Assembly (NCBI RefSeq): GCF_021442385.1
Contig: NZ_MUZA01000052.1
Location: forward strand, 1 to 45,951
Source: Micromonospora sp. MH99
Lineage (GTDB): Bacteria; Actinomycetota; Actinomycetes; Mycobacteriales; Micromonosporaceae
Length of the DNA stretch: 45,951 nt
Direction: 5' to 3'
The stretch's first letter is position 1. Each line of letters begins with the position of its first letter. Below the pieces are notes generated by a model, which saw only the letters and a program-made list of their open reading frames with translations, was not told where the DNA came from and did no database searches. A program made the position numbers and the translations under genes. Shown in pieces: positions 43,991 through 45,951 of this stretch.

Positions 43991-43996
43991 ACGGTA
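43991..43996 (-). promoter_or_regulatory. -10 box (TACCGT) of the conserved hypothetical gene
   Basis: TACCGT lies 6 nt before the GTG at 43984, the spacing seen at the leaderless glg genes. It falls in the 21-bp gap after the phosphotransferase stop, so this gene probably has its own promoter. Confidence 0.45.
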
Positions 43997-44005
43997 CGCC
44001 CCGAC

Positions 44006-44890
44006 TCAGTCGAGCACGGCCCGCAGGGTGTGCCGGGCGATGCCGGCCATCACGGGGTTGGTGTCGACGTAGTACGGCAGCGCGTTGATCGCCTGCTCCA
44101 GAGCCCAGCCGCGCCCCCGCTCCCAGGTGGCGTCGTCCACGCCCAACGCCCGCCGGTACGTCTCCCGCGGCCCGAGGTCCAACAGGTTCCACGCCGGCAT
44201 CAGATCCACCGCGGGGTCGCCGACCGTGACCGACTCCAGGTCGATGACCGCGACCAGCCGCCCGTCGCGGACGAGCAGGTTGCCCGGCATCAGGTCGGCG
44301 TGGATCCACACGTCGGCCGGATCGTTCCGGCGCGCGTTGCGGCACCGGTCCCACACCTCGGCGAGCGCGTCGGTGTCGGTGAGTTCGCCGCTGACGGCGA
44401 GGGCAGCCCGTACGCCGGCATCCTGGTCCGCCAGAGGCCCACCCCGGCCGAACCCCGGCCACGACCGTCCGCCGGTGTCGATGCCATGCAGGGCGACCAC
44501 GACGGCGGCCAGGTCACGGGCGAAGACGTCCGGGTCGTCGATCCGGTCGGCCCGGGCCGTCTCCCCAGGGATGAACCGGTACGCCGTCCACGACCCGGGG
44601 TAGCCGTCGCCCGGCGCACCGAGGCCGAGCGGTTCGGGCACCGCGATCGGCAGGTGCGCGGCGAGCAGCACGGCGTGTTCCTGCTCCCGCCGCAGCTCGT
44701 CGCGCAGCGCGGGGTCGGCGGAGGGGCGCAGCGGAAACCGCAGCACGAATTCGGTGCCGAGCCGGAACAGGGCGTTCACGGTGCCGGCCGAACGGAGGGG
44801 CCGCACCGGCAGCCCCCGCCAACGCGGAAACTGTTCGGCCACTAGCGCGGCAACAACGTCCGCGCTCACGTCCATCTGGTCGGCATGCAT
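44006..44890 (-). CDS. Aminoglycoside phosphotransferase (APH) family kinase
   Basis: A 294-residue protein of the APH/choline-kinase fold. The N-lobe has SAGTVNALFRLGTEFVLRFP. The catalytic loop HADLMPGNLLV gives His197, Asp199 and Asn204, and the metal site is Asp217 in VIDLESVTVGDPAVDL. I chose the ATG at 44890 because MHADQMDVSADVV matches the start I know for relatives; an ATG five codons later is possible. Such kinases in actinobacteria phosphorylate antibiotics, sugars or other small hydroxyl compounds. Nothing in the context indicates an antibiotic, so resistance should not be assumed. Confidence 0.9.
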   Translation of the reverse strand: MHADQMDVSADVVAALVAEQFPRWRGLPVRPLRSAGTVNALFRLGTEFVLRFPLRPSADPALRDELRREQEHAVLLAAHLPIAVPEPLGLGAPGDGYPGSWTAYRFIPGETARADRIDDPDVFARDLAAVVVALHGIDTGGRSWPGFGRGGPLADQDAGVRAALAVSGELTDTDALAEVWDRCRNARRNDPADVWIHADLMPGNLLVRDGRLVAVIDLESVTVGDPAVDLMPAWNLLDLGPRETYRRALGVDDATWERGRGWALEQAINALPYYVDTNPVMAGIARHTLRAVLD

Positions 44891-45159
44891 CCGCACCGCG
44901 AGATCATCACCCAGACCGCCACGGACACGCGACCCGTTTCCGCCCGCCGCCCTGCCCTGCTCGCCCTGCCCGCCCCCGCTCGCCAAGCCGCCCGTCGCCC
45001 GCTCGCGGTCCGCTCGCCGCTCGCCCCGCCGTGCGCTCGCTTGCTGTTCGCCCCGCCGTGCGCTCGCTCACCGCCCGCTCGCCCCGCCGCCGGCGGCCGA
45101 CTGACACGGTCACGGCTGCCGCGCTCGGGACCCAACCTTGCCCCAGCGTCCCCTGTCGA
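44891..45159. other. Non-coding, low-complexity GC-rich stretch
   Basis: No frame here looks like a real protein. From 44940 to 45110 the DNA is built from CGCTCGC- and CGCC-type words, including an exact 21-bp direct repeat (45021-45041 and 45048-45068) separated by 6 bp. Open frames on both strands are a by-product of the composition. Confidence 0.6.
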
Positions 45160-45179
45160 GCTGCCCCAGATCTGGGGCA
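45160..45179. repeat. Perfect 20-bp palindrome
   Basis: CTGCCCCAGATCTGGGGCAG is identical to its reverse complement. It has no loop and shares the AGATCT centre with the ends of the larger hairpin 26 bp further on. It may be a binding site or part of a dispersed element. Confidence 0.75.
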
Positions 45180-45205
45180 GGGCCGGCTGACGACGCCGAC
45201 AACTC

Positions 45206-45254
45206 CAGATCTTGGACAGTTTCCGTTCGTGCCGAACGGAAACTGTCCAAGATC
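45206..45254. repeat. Large perfect hairpin, 23-bp arms with a 3-nt loop
   Basis: Positions 45206-45228 pair perfectly with 45232-45254 around TGC. Each arm starts or ends with AGATCT and contains TTGGACAGTTTCC. It is unlike a terminator: no gene ends nearby and no T-run follows. The perfect pairing suggests an intergenic REP-like or mobile hairpin element. I suspect, but cannot show from one window, that it recurs in related genomes. Confidence 0.8.
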
Positions 45255-45340
45255 TACACCGAAATCGGGAAGCCGTGCGTGTGTGCGGCTGGCCGGGCCC
45301 GTGGGCGGGCCGGTTAAGGGCGTGTCGATGGCTGGCCTGC

Positions 45341-45680
45341 CCCACCCATGGGCCGCTCGCCCCCGACCGACGCGTGGGCCGCTCGCCCCGACCCACGCTG
45401 GACCGCTCGACCCGATCCACGCGTGGGGCCGTTGGCCCCGGTCCTCGCGTGGGGCTCGTTTCGGCCCGGTCCTCGCGTGGGGCTCGTTCGGCCCGGTCCA
45501 CGCGTGGGCCCGTTGGCCCAGGTCCACGCGTGGGGCCCGTTCGCCCCGGTCCACGCCGGGGCTCGTTCGGCCCGGTCCACGCTTGGGGCCCGCTCGCCCC
45601 GACCCACGGGCGGGACAGCTCGGCCCCACCCATGGGTGGGGCTCGCTCGCCCCGCCCCACCCATGGGGCAGCTCGACAGG
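45341..45680. repeat. Minisatellite, about 13 imperfect units of ~26 bp
   Basis: The array repeats a unit close to GGTCCACGCGTGGGGCCCG followed by TTCGCCCC. Nearly every unit has a self-complementary heart: CCACGCGTGG or a variant in the middle of the array, CCCATGGG or similar at both ends. Middle units (about 45410-45580) are more alike than the end units. Because many units are 27 bp, all frames stay open and give Gly-Pro-Arg-rich shadow proteins on both strands; none has a credible start or domain. It is not a CRISPR array, as there are no unique spacers. Confidence 0.85.
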
Positions 45681-45726
45681 GCCCGCCAATGGCCCGGCGG
45701 GTCGGTCAATGCGGGGTGGTGGCCTG

Positions 45727-45774
45727 GGAGGCGCCGAGGATGACCGGCCCCTGCGGGGCATCCTGGGCGCCTCC
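45727..45774 (-). terminator. Hairpin after the right-edge gene
   Basis: A 16-bp stem with one mismatch (45727-45742 with 45759-45774) and a 16-nt GC-rich loop lies 26 bp beyond the stop of the leftward gene at the edge. Confidence 0.72.
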
Positions 45775-45800
45775 TCACGGCGGCTGACCGATCGCGCTGA

Positions 45801-45951
45801 TCAGGCCAATCCAGCGCGGCGCAGAGCCTCCGCCATCGCGTCGTTCGCCGGTGCCGGAGCGCCCTGCCGCTGCTGCCCGCCCCGTGCGCCCTGCCCGCCG
45901 CGACCGCCGGACCCACCCTGGCCACCAGACCTGCCCTGGCCGCCAGACCCG
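45801..45951 (-). CDS. C-terminal end of a Gly/Arg/Gln-rich protein (enters from the edge)
   Basis: Only 49 residues are visible. They begin with repeats of the kind SGGQGRSGGQGGSGGRGGQG, then QQRQGAPAP, and end ANDAMAEALRRAGLA. Gly/Arg/Gln-rich tails of this sort occur on nucleic-acid-binding proteins. The short alpha-helical ending reminds me of actinobacterial Tex-type S1 RNA-binding proteins, but this is from memory and weak. The hairpin that follows supports a real gene end here. Confidence 0.55.
   Translation of the reverse strand, partial: GSGGQGRSGGQGGSGGRGGQGARGGQQRQGAPAPANDAMAEALRRAGLA

Noticed and set aside
44006..44890. Antibiotic-resistance gene (aminoglycoside phosphotransferase)
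   Set aside because: Only family-level motifs are present. Many APH-fold kinases in actinobacteria have other substrates and the context shows no antibiotic pathway.
45341..45680. Possible CRISPR array
   Set aside because: The units are contiguous and imperfect with no unique spacers, and no cas genes are in the window.
44866..45761. Gly-Pro-Arg repeat proteins of up to ~280 residues on both strands across the minisatellite, resembling collagen-like repeats
   Set aside because: They arise because many repeat units are 27 bp long, which keeps every frame open. There is no strict Gly-X-Y pattern, signal peptide or ribosome site.

Overview
The window is high-G+C actinobacterial DNA, most likely from Micromonospora or a close relative in the Micromonosporaceae. 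This rests on the strongly GC-biased codon use, the frequent GTG starts, several genes with a -10 box directly before the start codon (leaderless type), rare TTA codons, and a GlgE-type alpha-glucan locus of the mycobacterial/actinomycete kind. The genus is an inference from protein style, not from a marker gene.

Left edge (1-7570). A divergent pair of exported proteins: the N-terminus of a secreted protein running off the edge, and a 2153-residue RHS/YD-repeat protein. Its last ~250 residues follow the usual core-closing motif, are less GC-rich than the core and are followed 15 bp later by a small two-helix membrane protein. This looks like a polymorphic toxin tip with an immunity partner.

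Storage-glucan block (7590-19029). glgE and glgB overlap; an inositol-phosphate-synthase-like gene, glgM, glgC and pgm follow. Together they give a complete route: glucose-6-P to glucose-1-P (Pgm), to ADP-glucose (GlgC), to maltose-1-phosphate (GlgM), to linear alpha-1,4-glucan (GlgE), to branched glucan (GlgB). The treS/pep2 genes that often accompany glgE are absent. A second partial copy of the glgB 3' end sits 1.2 kb away, and the two copies bracket a two-gene nucleotidyltransferase module whose enzyme gene carries a one-base frameshift. At least four genes of this block have a TANNNT box 6-8 nt before the start codon.

19076-23190 holds an NAD kinase and a large secreted M14 zinc carboxypeptidase. 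A decayed piece of a second NAD-kinase-like gene lies just upstream of the peptidase.

Surface glycan cluster (23490-42404). It contains an O-acetyltransferase-like protein, a 4-epimerase, a Wzx-like flippase, four glycosyltransferases, a Wzy-like polymerase, a CapE-CapF-GT-CapG cassette for UDP-L-FucNAc synthesis and transfer, a PglF/CapD-like membrane dehydratase, and a tightly coupled operon of a PglE-like aminotransferase, a FemAB-like transferase, a PglC-like phosphoglycosyl transferase and a GNAT acetyltransferase. The inferred product is a lipid-linked, Wzx/Wzy-assembled glycan. It probably starts with a 4-amino-4,6-dideoxy-HexNAc sugar and contains L-FucNAc. No Wzz/Wzc-type chain-length protein or BY-kinase is in the window.

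Right edge (42631-45951). A DUF389 membrane protein, a small conserved hypothetical protein overlapping it tail to tail, and an aminoglycoside-phosphotransferase-like kinase, then about 0.9 kb without a convincing gene. That stretch holds two strong palindromes and a ~26-bp minisatellite of about 13 units. The C-terminus of a Gly/Arg/Gln-rich protein enters from the edge.
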